This document shows, piece after piece, positions 33,490-42,043 of a DNA stretch of 64,000 bases. Source of the stretch: Couchioplanes azureus (GTDB taxonomy: Bacteria; Actinomycetota; Actinomycetes; Mycobacteriales; Micromonosporaceae); contig NZ_BMQY01000014.1 in the NCBI RefSeq assembly GCF_014648355.1, positions 1 through 64,000 on the forward strand, read 5' to 3'. Made by a program: the position numbers and the translations under genes. Every line of letters starts with the position of its first letter. Positions within the stretch are counted from its first letter, which is position 1. The notes beneath the pieces were generated by a model that worked only from the letters and a program-made list of their open reading frames with translations, had not been told where the DNA came from and searched no databases.

Positions 33490-33849
33490 CCCGCCCCCTG
33501 ACATCGCCGGCGCCGATCTTCACCGACCTGGACTCTTTCCTGCGCCACGACCTCGCCCCGGTGGTGGAGCGGCGGTTCACCCAGGGCGCGGCGACCGGCG
33601 TCAACTGGTGCCCGCAGTGGTGGAAACACCCGGAGGCGATCAGCCGCCTCCACGCCCTGTGGCGGGCCGGGGAGACGCTGCGGGTCGCCGAGGACACCGG
33701 CATGAGCGTCTGGTGGCGCGATCATCTCGATCCGGAGATCGCGGTCCTGACCGGCGAGTACGGCCGTTCGGCAGGTGCTCACCCGACCGCGGCCACGTCG
33801 ACACGTCGCCGCTGCCGGTCGAACCGGCTCCGGCCGACATGCCCGTGAC
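33490..33849 (+). pseudogene. DUF4913-family pseudogene
   Basis: The sequence IFTDLDSFLRHDLAPVVERR, then WCPQWWKHPEAISRLHALWR and TGMSVWWRDHLDPEIAVL, matches the DUF4913 family, which is frequent on actinomycete plasmids and integrated elements. No start codon lies upstream in frame, and near 33762 a one-base deletion shifts the frame; the expected ending (PFGRCSPDRGHVDTSPLPVE) continues in another frame. It is therefore broken at the start and near the end. Confidence 0.7.
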
Positions 33850-34009
33850 CGCAGATTCGCGAGCCTTCGTACATCCGGAGTACGTCATCCGGTCCCACGT
33901 CTCGCCAGTCCGGAGTGTGCTCGAGAAACAGCGCCACCACGATCGCAGCTGCCCGCGCCGGGCTGCTGCGCGTGGGTCGGACCGACGAGCGGTTACTCCG
34001 AGCCCTGAA

Positions 34010-34795
34010 CTACTTCTGGGCCTTGAGCAGGATCTTTCCCTGCTGCCTGCCGCAGCTGCCCCATGCGTTCGCCGTGTTGACCTTGAAGACGTACGCACCC
34101 TTGGGGTTCAGGCCGGTGAATGTCTTGGTCCACATGTTGCCACGGGTCGTGCTGGACGCTGCGGCGGTGGCAACCACCCTGTTGTCCGACATGCGCACCA
34201 GCTGGCCGGAGAGCTGGAGGGTGATCTTCGGGTTGCGCGGATCGTCGCGCAGCGGCTGGCCTTCCACCGACTTCTGGTAGCCCCACCACTGGGGGTACTG
34301 CATGCTGAACGTCGCCGTGGTCCCGTCGGCTCCACGGCTGGCGCTCGGCTTCATCACCATGCTTGGCGCCAGGGAGAGCTGGGTCATCGTCTGGCTGGGG
34401 CCCCGGCCCCACTGGTTCTCCCCCCACGCGGTGATCTTGTAGGACTGGCAGACGGCGTCCGGGTAGGCAATGTCCCCGGCGGCCATGTTGTCCCAGAAGT
34501 CGTACCGCGTCGTGGTCGTGCCGTCGCTCACGGTGGCGTGGTAGTGCTCGGCGTTGTCGGCGTCGCGCATCCACAGCCACACGATGCCCAGGCTGCCGGG
34601 CCGGGTGGCGCGTACGGTCTGGTTGGTGGCCTGGCCCTCCGCCCAGTTGGTCATCCACGGCGCCTCGGAGCCCATTCCGCGGATGGGGCCGGGCAGGGGG
34701 CCACCCGCGGTGGCGGCCGACGCCGGCGTAGACACCAACAGCGGCATGCCGACCAGGGCCGCACCGATTACGGCCTTGAGGCGCGACAGCTTCAT
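34010..34795 (-). CDS. Secreted protein of unknown function
   Basis: Predicted 261 aa. A classical Sec signal peptide (KLSRLKAVIGAALVGMPLLV, cleavage after ASA) is followed by a beta-rich region. GLNPKGAYVFKVNTANAWGS near the C-terminus resembles an immunoglobulin-like or FN3-like strand pattern. Cysteines are few (two), so one disulfide is possible. AGGGGA precedes the ATG. No family is recognised. Confidence 0.7.
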   Translation of the reverse strand: MKLSRLKAVIGAALVGMPLLVSTPASAATAGGPLPGPIRGMGSEAPWMTNWAEGQATNQTVRATRPGSLGIVWLWMRDADNAEHYHATVSDGTTTTRYDFWDNMAAGDIAYPDAVCQSYKITAWGENQWGRGPSQTMTQLSLAPSMVMKPSASRGADGTTATFSMQYPQWWGYQKSVEGQPLRDDPRNPKITLQLSGQLVRMSDNRVVATAAASSTTRGNMWTKTFTGLNPKGAYVFKVNTANAWGSCGRQQGKILLKAQK

Positions 34796-34856
34796 GGGGT
34801 TCCCCTCAGTTCAGGTGTTTGACGCAGGAACCATCGACCGAAACCTCAAGCTGTGC

Positions 34857-35244
34857 TCATGCCAGGTGCGGGTTTGCGTCAAGGTGGTCGTGGGTGATGT
34901 CGTAGGTGACTTCGAGCGCCGCGTGTCCGTCGGTTCCAGCGCCACCGGTTCCAGGGCCGAGTTCGTGTCGCTGACTTTCAGCGCCACTCGAGGGGCCGTG
35001 CTGCTGGGGCGGAAGGCGAGCCACACAGTCCAGTGGAGTAGCCGGTCTCGTTGGCGCCGTCTGGCACGTCGTAGGGAGTTGAAGCCGGCCAGGGCAATGT
35101 CGAGACGGCGAAGGCAACTTCGGGCTGGGAACCGGGCGGTGGGTTCCAGTCGTTGACCTGGACGTCGCACCCGAGGGAAGGCACTCGTTCGGGTGCGGCA
35201 GCGAGTGGCGGCGGCCCGGTCGAGTGGGTGCGGATGACATCCAT
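34857..35244 (-). pseudogene. Unidentified frameshifted gene
   Basis: Three consecutive stretches on the minus strand have strong coding character but lie in different frames: SLGCDVQVNDWNPPPGSQPE onward, then VWLAFRPSSTAPRVALKVSD, then ALEVTYDITHDHLDANPHLA followed by TGA. Reading them together needs two frameshifts. No family could be named. The remainder of the 34796-35385 gap holds nothing recognisable. Confidence 0.4.
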
Positions 35245-35385
35245 TGCCGCATTGCTTCCGCTTGGCCGGGCCCGCCATCACACCCACTGTGACCTGCGCG
35301 TTCGTCATCGCCACGGGGCCCGGGCGAACTACAGCCGGGTAGTTTGATCATCCCGTCGGGCCCGGTGCATGCGCGGGGCCGACGT

Positions 35386-35760
35386 TCATCCGAGGTCGAG
35401 GACCAGGCCCTCGGCGGCGACCGCGTTCACCGCGTCCGACCACCACCAGGCGGTGCCGTTGACGTACAGGCAGGGGCTACTGGCCTCGACGCTGTCGCGG
35501 GCCAGTTCCACCGGGACGCCCGGCAGGAGCAGCCGCACGATCCGGCCGTCGGTGAGCGGCAGGTCCCAGCCGAACCGGCCGTCGCGGTCCGCCGCCGGGT
35601 CGCGTTTCGCCTCGCCGGTGATTCCAGCGATACGGCGTTTGAGCGGGGCGGCCTCGAGCTCGGCCGCGCGGGCCTGGACGGCGGTCAGGAACACGTCGAG
35701 CGCGGAGACCGCGAGGTCTTCGCGGGCGTCGTCGATGGGTACCGTCCCGGGATTGATCAT
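35386..35760 (-). CDS. Hypothetical protein
   Basis: Predicted 124 aa, soluble and globular, with a tryptophan-rich part (LYVNGTAWWWSDAVNAVAAE) near the C-terminus. No family is recognised. The start looks leaderless, with TACCGT six bases before the ATG. It has no evident operon partner. Confidence 0.55.
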   Translation of the reverse strand: MINPGTVPIDDAREDLAVSALDVFLTAVQARAAELEAAPLKRRIAGITGEAKRDPAADRDGRFGWDLPLTDGRIVRLLLPGVPVELARDSVEASSPCLYVNGTAWWWSDAVNAVAAEGLVLDLG

Positions 35761-36063
35761 GGATCTACGGTACGGCTCCGGTACGACATATCCGCGCTGG
35801 TAGAGACCGGTGCGCCGCTCTCGATCCCGAGGGCTCGGAGCCCGCTCAGGTGCCGGCCGGGCGGCGCCGGGTGAGGAGCACGTCGTGCTGATCGACCGGC
35901 GGCGGGCCCGGCCGCGAATCCGGCGGGAGCTCGGTCACCCGGGCCTCCACCAGCGCACCCCACGCCTTGCAGCCGATCACCCGCTCGGCGCGTTCGTCGG
36001 ACCACGCCGCCCGCACGTGCCCGGCGGCCCGCTCCGGGGCGGGCCCGACCGGTGCGCGCCAGG
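35761..36063. other. Gap with a possible coding remnant
   Basis: On the minus strand a stretch at about 35846-36050 reads ERAAGHVRAAWSDERAERVI, GCKAWGALVEARVTELPPD with good coding character, but it has no ribosome site and no recognised family. It may be the end of a decayed gene. Confidence 0.3.
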
Positions 36064-36585
36064 TCAGCACGGTTTGATGTGCCACCACGGGGTGACGTCG
36101 ACCGAGCCGGTCTGCGGTGCCGTGGAAGTCCACACCTGGTTGTAGTTCTGGTCGTAGGCCCGGAAGACCGTGCCCGGGGTCTGGTTGTTGTTGTACGGCG
36201 AGACGCCGATCCAGTCCGTCAGGTCCCACCATCTGCACTCGTAGAAGCTGAACGTGGTGCCTCTGACGACGATGCAGAACCATTCGTAGCTGCAGTTGAC
36301 GTCCAGCTGCGCGCCGGTTCCGGGGTTGCTGTCCGACCGTGGGTCGAACGTCACGACGAGGCCGTCGTACCTGACTTCGGTCGCGGAGACCTGGTGTCCG
36401 CCGGGGATGGCGGCGAGGACGGCGTCGACGCGTTGCTGAAGGCTCTCCGCCTGGGCGGCGGTAAGTCCTGACACGTGCCACTGGGCACGGAACTCCGGCT
36501 GCGCGGGTGCAGCGGACGAGACGCCCGCCGAGCCGGCGAGCAGCACAGTTGCCGCGACCAGTGTCGCGGCCAGCTTCCTCAGCAT
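36064..36585 (-). CDS. Small secreted protein, unknown function
   Basis: Predicted 173 aa. The Sec signal peptide (MLRKLAATLVAATVLLAGSA, cleavage near SSAAPA) is clear. The mature part is rich in Tyr, Trp and Asn with three cysteines before the C-terminal one (CSYEWFC, YECRWW, IKPC end), suggesting two disulfides. The aromatic strand-rich C-terminal half (FYECRWWDLTDWIGVSPYNN) resembles secreted beta-rich domains such as crystallin-like inhibitors, but the match is weak. GGAGGG precedes the ATG. Confidence 0.65.
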   Translation of the reverse strand: MLRKLAATLVAATVLLAGSAGVSSAAPAQPEFRAQWHVSGLTAAQAESLQQRVDAVLAAIPGGHQVSATEVRYDGLVVTFDPRSDSNPGTGAQLDVNCSYEWFCIVVRGTTFSFYECRWWDLTDWIGVSPYNNNQTPGTVFRAYDQNYNQVWTSTAPQTGSVDVTPWWHIKPC

Positions 36586-37199
36586 TGTCTTACCCTCCAG
36601 TTCCTGAACCGTGACTCGACGAGGGCCGGTAAACGGGATGCCGAGCGCGGTGCGGGATCGGGGGCAGTCATGTCTCGGCATTGGGCTTGCGCTCATGGGT
36701 CGGCATCACCATCACCAGGGGCACCGGAGGCGTCCTCGCGTCGACGAACAACTCCGGCGAAGGACCCCACATTGGCGCCCCGCCGCCGAGGACGCAACGG
36801 ACAAAAGCGCCACCAACTGCGCAATCAGGCCCGTCACGTGGTGGTGCGGCACGGCGGCGCGCCGGACGTCACCGGACACTCGGCCCAGCACGATCCGCCT
36901 GCGACGGACCACACACAGACCGAACTACCCGCGAGCCGACAAGGTCGCCGGATCGATTCGGCTCCACCTTGTGTCGCCGGAACCGGCGCTCGAGGTGGTC
37001 CCGCTCAAGTGCCTGCCTCCCATCCTGTTACCGCGGCTTACCGCGGCAAGAGTGGCGCCGCCCGGAGCTTCGCACATCGCGCACGACCGCTTTCCGACAG
37101 TCCACAGTCGGCACTACGGTGGCGGGCGGCGATCCAGGAGGAGGCAGCGGCCGCGCCGGGAGCGAGCCCGGCGGGGGAGCGGCGAAGGCGGGGCGCAGG
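36586..37199. other. Divergent intergenic region before the SARP gene
   Basis: About 610 nt separate the small secreted protein gene from the AfsR-like gene. Frames run open through it, but none shows family features. It contains the tandem decamer at 37028-37047 and a -10-like TACGGT near 37117. Confidence 0.4.
37028..37047 (+). repeat. Tandem decamer, operator candidate
   Basis: TTACCGCGGC occurs twice without spacing, giving one copy per helical turn. It lies about 150 bp before the start of a SARP-type regulator. SARPs bind short direct repeats with near-helical spacing, so an autoregulatory site is possible. Confidence 0.35.
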
Positions 37200-40100
37200 G
37201 TGGAGCGCGACTACTTCGGCATCCTCGGGCCGGTCGCGGTGTGCCGCGACGGCAGCCCGGTGGAGATCACTGCGGGCCGGCAGCGAGCACTGCTCGCAGC
37301 ACTGCTCCTCAACGCGGGGCGCCTCGTCCCAGCCGAGAGGCTCGCCCGCTACCTGTGGGGTGACGACCCGCCGCCGTCGTACCGGGGCACGCTGCACTCG
37401 CTGGTGTCCCGGCTGCGGCGCCGGCTGGAGCGCGGCGCTGGGGAACCTCGTCGGCTCGTCTCGCAACCCCCCGGGTACCTGCTTCGGGTGGATCCTGGCG
37501 AGCTCGACTTGCAGCGCTTCGAGGCGCTCGCCGCCAGCGGGCGGCGCCACCTCGCGGCCGGCGCCGCGCTCGCCGCAGCGGCCGACCTCCGCGCGGCGCT
37601 CGCGCTGTGGCGCGGCGACCCGCTCACCGACGTGGCGGCCGAGGCGCTGCGCGCCGCCGCGCTGCCGCGCCTGACGGAGCTGCGGCTGCAAGCCGTCGAG
37701 GACCGCATCGAGGCCGAGTTGCTGGCGCAGCGGCCGGACGGACTGGTGGCCGAGTTGCGCCAGCTGACCACCGAGCACCCACTGCGGGAGCACCTGCACC
37801 TGCAGCTCATGCGGGCACTGGCGGCCACCGGCCGGCGAGGGGAGGTGCACGAGGTCTACCGCGGACTGCGCCGGACCTTGGTCCGCGAGCTGGGGGTCGA
37901 ACCGACCGGGTCGGCGCGGCGGCTGCTCGCCGAGCTGTTGGGTGCTTCGTACGGCGCCGCTCCGGCCGGCGCCCGCACGACCGCGCCGGTCCGGCAGGCC
38001 GCGTCCGCGCGTACGATCCCGGCGGCGCACGGCCGGTCAGGCGCCGCGCGCCTCGCGATCGCCGTGCCGGCGCAGCTGCCACCCGGAACCGTGGACTTCG
38101 TCGGTCGCCGGGCGGAGCTTGCCGCCCTGGACCGGCTGGCGGCCGCCGACGCGGCCGCCGACGCGTCCGGCGGGGTGATCGTGCTCTTGCTGACCGGCCT
38201 GGCCGGAGCGGGCAAGTCGGCGCTGGGGCTGCACTGGGCCCGGGCCGCGGCGGCGCGGTATCCGGACGGCCAACTCCACCTGGACCTGCGCGGACACGGG
38301 GCGGAACCGCCCGTCACGCCGGCGCGGGCGCTGGATCGGCTGCTGCGGGCGCTGGGCGGGCCGGCCGGGCGGATCCCCGACGACCCGGCCGAGGCAGCCG
38401 CGCTGTTTCGGTCGCTGTCGGCGGGCCGCCGGCTGCTGCTGATGCTCGATGACGCCGACCGCAGCGACCAGGTCCTGCCGCTGTTGCCGGGCGGGCCGGG
38501 AAGCGTGGTCGTGGTGACCAGCCGGCACCTGCTGGCGGGCCTGGTGGCCCGGCACGGCGCGCGGCGTGTGCCGGTCGGGCCGCTGACCCCCGCCGACGCC
38601 GTGGCGCTGCTGGAGCGGATAGTCGGAGCGGACCGGGTACGGGCCGACCCGGATGGCGCCGCCGCCCTCGTGGCCGGCTGCGGACGGCATGCCCTCGCGG
38701 TCCGCGTGGTCGCCACCAACCTGATGCATCGGCCGGACGGATCACTGGCGGGATATGCCGCCGGACTGGTCCGCGACGACGGGCTCACGGCGCTCGACCT
38801 TGACGCCGGCGACATCGGCGTACGGGCCAGCCTCGACCGCTCCATGCGAGGGCTCACTCTCGGCCAGCGGCGGCTGCTGCGCCGGTTGGCGCTGGCCGAC
38901 GTGTCCGGCTTCACGGCCGATGCGGCCGCCGCGCTCGCCCGCCTCCCGCCGGCGGACGCGTCGGGGATGCTGGACGGGCTGGCCGACCTCCATCTGGTCG
39001 ACCGGTGCGCCGCCGACCGGTATCGGCTGCACGGCGTGGTGCGACGCTTCGCCGCCGACCGGCTCCGGGCCGCGGACCCGCCCGAGCTGCGGGCACGCGC
39101 CCGAGACGCGCTGCTGGACTGGCAGATGGCCCGGCTGTGGGCCGCCGCGGCGATGCTGCGCCCGCGACTGTGCCCCCCGCCGGCCGGTGCGGCCGCCGGC
39201 GGCGAGTTCTTCGCCGGCCCCGCGGCGGCGGCCGCCTGGATCGACGCGGAGCTGCCCGGCCTTGTCGGGACCGTCCGCGACTGCACGGACTGCGCCGGCC
39301 GCCGGACCGGCTGGCGGCTCGGCAGTGCCCTGCGCGGCTGCGCCGACCCCCGTGACGTCCCGTCGGAGTGGACGGCAGTAGCGGCCGCGGCGCTCGACAT
39401 AGCGCGGCAGCGCGGCCGGCCCCGGTTCCTCGCGGCGGCCCATCTCAACCTGGCCCACGCCCACCTCGCCGCGGGTCATCGTGCCGGCGTGACGGCACAC
39501 GCCCGCCGGGCCCTGCCGCTGACCCGGGATGCTGCCTGGCCGACGGGCCAGGCCGCCGCCCTGGTGCTGCTGGGCCTGGCTCACCGGCATGACGGCCAAG
39601 CCCAGTTGGCCGTCGCACAGCTCACCGCGGCGGCCGCGATCTACCGGCGGCTCGGCGACACCGCCGGCGCGGCCACCGCGCTGGACAACCTCAGCCATGC
39701 GTACTGGCAGCTCGGCCGGCTCGATGAGGCGGCCCGCTGCCTGACCGAGGCGCTGCCGGGGTACCACCGGATCGACTGCCGCAGCGGCGAGGGGCACGCG
39801 CTGCTCGGCCTCGCGGCCCTGCGCTGGGCGTTCGACCAGCCAGCCCAGGCGGGCCGCCTCGCCGCAGACGCTCTGGCCGTCTACGAAAGACTCGGCAACC
39901 AGATCGGCGAGGCGTACGCCCGCTGCACCGCGACGGTGGTGCACTGGCCGCGCGCGGACGCGGAGCGTGCCGTGGCATCGGCCCACCGGGCGGTACGGCT
40001 GCTCCGCGACACCGGCGACCCGATGTACCAGACGGCGGCGCTGAACTGGCTGGGCACGGTCTGCCGGTGCCGGGGCCACCCGGGATCGGCCCGGGCGGCG

Positions 40101-40424
40101 TACGCCGAGGCGTTGCAGATCGCCGGCCGGACCGGTGCCGCCTACGAACGGGCGACGGCCCTGCTCGGACTGGCCCGGGTCGAGGTCAACGGCGGCGCCG
40201 TGCCGCAGGCCGAGGGTCACCTCGCCGAGGCGGCCGAGGTGATCGCCGGCTGCCGCTATCGAGTTCTCGAAGGCGACGTGCTGTCCACCTGGGCGCGGGC
40301 GTACCTGCTCCGCGGCCGACAGCGGGCCGCGGCGAGCCACGCCCGCCGAGCCGTCCAGCTGTACCGCGAGACCGGGCATCGCTTCGCCGAGCGGCAGGCG
40401 CTGAGCCTGCTCGTCCGGACCTGA
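37200..40424 (+). CDS. AfsR/SARP-family regulator (wHTH-BTAD-NB-ARC-TPR)
   Basis: Predicted 1074 aa. Residues about 1-95 are an OmpR-type winged helix (FGILGPVAVCRDGSPVEITA, RLARYLWGDDPPPSYRGTLH), about 95-245 the bacterial transcriptional activation domain, and about 285-560 an NB-ARC-type ATPase with P-loop GLAGAGKSALG (near residue 335) and LLLMLDDADR. About 700-1060 are TPR-like helix pairs. Large SARPs of this type activate secondary-metabolite genes. The GTG at 37200 is chosen because homologous proteins start at this point and AAGGCGGGG precedes it. The genes that follow on the same strand are likely targets. Confidence 0.88.
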   Translation: MERDYFGILGPVAVCRDGSPVEITAGRQRALLAALLLNAGRLVPAERLARYLWGDDPPPSYRGTLHSLVSRLRRRLERGAGEPRRLVSQPPGYLLRVDPGELDLQRFEALAASGRRHLAAGAALAAAADLRAALALWRGDPLTDVAAEALRAAALPRLTELRLQAVEDRIEAELLAQRPDGLVAELRQLTTEHPLREHLHLQLMRALAATGRRGEVHEVYRGLRRTLVRELGVEPTGSARRLLAELLGASYGAAPAGARTTAPVRQAASARTIPAAHGRSGAARLAIAVPAQLPPGTVDFVGRRAELAALDRLAAADAAADASGGVIVLLLTGLAGAGKSALGLHWARAAAARYPDGQLHLDLRGHGAEPPVTPARALDRLLRALGGPAGRIPDDPAEAAALFRSLSAGRRLLLMLDDADRSDQVLPLLPGGPGSVVVVTSRHLLAGLVARHGARRVPVGPLTPADAVALLERIVGADRVRADPDGAAALVAGCGRHALAVRVVATNLMHRPDGSLAGYAAGLVRDDGLTALDLDAGDIGVRASLDRSMRGLTLGQRRLLRRLALADVSGFTADAAAALARLPPADASGMLDGLADLHLVDRCAADRYRLHGVVRRFAADRLRAADPPELRARARDALLDWQMARLWAAAAMLRPRLCPPPAGAAAGGEFFAGPAAAAAWIDAELPGLVGTVRDCTDCAGRRTGWRLGSALRGCADPRDVPSEWTAVAAAALDIARQRGRPRFLAAAHLNLAHAHLAAGHRAGVTAHARRALPLTRDAAWPTGQAAALVLLGLAHRHDGQAQLAVAQLTAAAAIYRRLGDTAGAATALDNLSHAYWQLGRLDEAARCLTEALPGYHRIDCRSGEGHALLGLAALRWAFDQPAQAGRLAADALAVYERLGNQIGEAYARCTATVVHWPRADAERAVASAHRAVRLLRDTGDPMYQTAALNWLGTVCRCRGHPGSARAAYAEALQIAGRTGAAYERATALLGLARVEVNGGAVPQAEGHLAEAAEVIAGCRYRVLEGDVLSTWARAYLLRGRQRAAASHARRAVQLYRETGHRFAERQALSLLVRT

Positions 40425-40546
40425 CAGCGGGGCACCCGCGGCGCGCAAGCCGCGCGCAAGGTCGGCACGGCAGCCTGGCTCACGGGTCGGGACGGTCGCG
40501 GTACCTGCCCGGCCCGCCGCAGCAGCCCGACGGAGGGGACGAGCGA

Positions 40547-41443
40547 ATGACCACCGTGGACCACCGAACCGGGCCGGTCGGCGCCGGCACCGACCAGTCC
40601 CGCCGGGAGGCCCGCCGCCGCGAGCTCGGCGAGCTGATCGACCGGGACCCGGCAACCCTGACCGACGGCGCCCTGCTGGTCGACCAGCTGGCCCTGGACA
40701 GCCTCGACATGATGACGGTGCTCGGCTGGCTGGGCAGCCATGGCGTCACCCTGGACGCCGGGCGGGACCGGCCGGTCAGCGTCGGTGACGTGCTGTCGCT
40801 GATGGACCGGACGGCCTTCCCGGGGCTGTCCATCCAGGTGGCCGACGGGCCCGGGCCGCGCCGGTCCGGCCCTGCCGAGGTGGCGGTGCGGCCGCACTCG
40901 TCCGAAGACCCGCTGGCGCCCGTACTGTCCGATCCGACCTTCCGGCTGACGCCGGTGGAACCGGACGACATAGGTTTCCTGTTCGCCCTGGCCACCCGGC
41001 CCGAGACCTGTTTCCGCTGGCGGTACCGCGGTGCGCCGCCCTCGCTCGAGCGGTTCGCCGGCGACCTGTGGAAGCAGGTGCTGGTCCAGTACGTGGCCCG
41101 TCGTGCCGTGGACGGTGAACCGGTCGGGCACGTGATCAGCTACGGCGCCGACCCGAGCATGCGATATGCGTACCTCGGCGCGGCGTTCCAGCCCCGGTAC
41201 GTAGGGACCGGGCTGGCCGCCAACGCCGTCGCCGTCTTCGCCCGTCACCTCTTCCACACGTTTCCCCTGCACAAGATCTACATGGAGATACCCGGGTTCA
41301 ACTGGCCGCAGGTGCGCAGCGGCGAGGGGCGCCTCTTCCAGGTGGAGGGGGTGCTGCGCGGGCACGACTACTACGCCGGCCGCCACTGGGACCAGTACGT
41401 GTGCGCCATCTACCCGGACCGGCCCGGCGCGGAGGCCCGGTGA
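40547..41443 (+). CDS. Acyl carrier protein/GNAT acyltransferase fusion
   Basis: Predicted 298 aa. Residues about 20-100 form an acyl-carrier domain with the phosphopantetheine site LALDSLDMM (Ser52). Residues about 120-290 are a GNAT-type domain (FRLTPVEPDDIGFLFALATR, then LGAAFQPRYVGTGLAANAVA as the CoA loop). The fusion suggests an acyl chain is carried on the first domain and transferred by the second, or loaded by it. GGAGGGG lies before the ATG. A fatty-acyl-AMP-ligase-like gene nearby (42044-43774) could supply the acyl group. Acceptor and acyl chain are unknown. Confidence 0.8.
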   Translation: MTTVDHRTGPVGAGTDQSRREARRRELGELIDRDPATLTDGALLVDQLALDSLDMMTVLGWLGSHGVTLDAGRDRPVSVGDVLSLMDRTAFPGLSIQVADGPGPRRSGPAEVAVRPHSSEDPLAPVLSDPTFRLTPVEPDDIGFLFALATRPETCFRWRYRGAPPSLERFAGDLWKQVLVQYVARRAVDGEPVGHVISYGADPSMRYAYLGAAFQPRYVGTGLAANAVAVFARHLFHTFPLHKIYMEIPGFNWPQVRSGEGRLFQVEGVLRGHDYYAGRHWDQYVCAIYPDRPGAEAR

Positions 41444-41487
41444 CGCCGGAGCGCCGCCGCGTCCACATCCGACACCTTGGAGGAGCC

Positions 41488-41985
41488 ATGACGACAACCG
41501 ACAACCACCGCCGAACCCTGCTGGCCATGACCGGCCTGACCGCCGGCATCGCCGGCCTGCTGGCCCCGGCAGCCGCCCAGGCGTCGCCCACCGCGGAGCC
41601 GCCGGCAAGGCACGGCCAGCCGGAGCCCGCAGCCCCGCCCGCCGAGGCCGCCGCCCCGACCTGCGCGAGCCACACGGACTTCGTGACCGGCACCGGCTAC
41701 TTCGTCCCGATCCCGAGCATCACCCGCAACGGTGGCGAGAGCAATTGCATCCTGGGGGTCGGGTCCTCCGGAACCGGGGTCAAGGTGCTGCAGGACGCCC
41801 TGGTCCGCTGCTACGGGCAGGGCATCGAACGCGACGGCCAGTACGGCCCGGCCACCCGCGACGCCGTGGCCAACGTGCAGCGGTTCTACGGGCTGACCGT
41901 CGACGGTACGTACGGTCCCGACACGCGAGGCGCGATGAAGTGGCCGAAGTACCGCGAGAGCGACCAGGGTTTCGACCACTGCTGA
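41488..41985 (+). CDS. Secreted peptidoglycan-binding-domain protein
   Basis: Predicted 165 aa. The N-terminus (NHRRTLLAMTGLTAGIAGLL ending AQA) is a signal peptide with a twin-arginine-like start. Residues about 90-155 are a PG_binding_1 domain (GVKVLQDALVRCYGQGIERD, GQYGPATRDAVANVQRFYGL, DGTYGPDTRGAM). No catalytic domain is attached. GGAGGAG precedes the ATG; the gene follows the ACP-GNAT gene by 44 nt and may be co-transcribed. Confidence 0.82.
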   Translation: MTTTDNHRRTLLAMTGLTAGIAGLLAPAAAQASPTAEPPARHGQPEPAAPPAEAAAPTCASHTDFVTGTGYFVPIPSITRNGGESNCILGVGSSGTGVKVLQDALVRCYGQGIERDGQYGPATRDAVANVQRFYGLTVDGTYGPDTRGAMKWPKYRESDQGFDHC

Positions 41986-42000
41986 CCAGCCGTCTCAGCT

Positions 42001-42033
42001 GCCGCAGGGCCGGTCGGGCGCCGGCCCTGCGGC
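42001..42033. terminator. Bidirectional terminator between convergent genes
   Basis: A perfect 13-bp inverted repeat (42001-42013 with 42021-42033) with a 7-nt loop lies in the 58-nt gap between the peptidoglycan-binding gene and the convergent acyl-AMP ligase gene. Confidence 0.7.
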
Positions 42034-42043
42034 GCAGCCTCGG

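Noticed and set aside
36681..37199. 173-codon extension of the SARP protein
   Set aside because: SARP proteins begin directly with the winged-helix domain, and the extension looks like non-coding GC-rich sequence.
38742..40655. 637-codon minus-strand frame opposite the SARP C-terminus
   Set aside because: No motif or ribosome site; the TPR-rich SARP reading is strongly supported.
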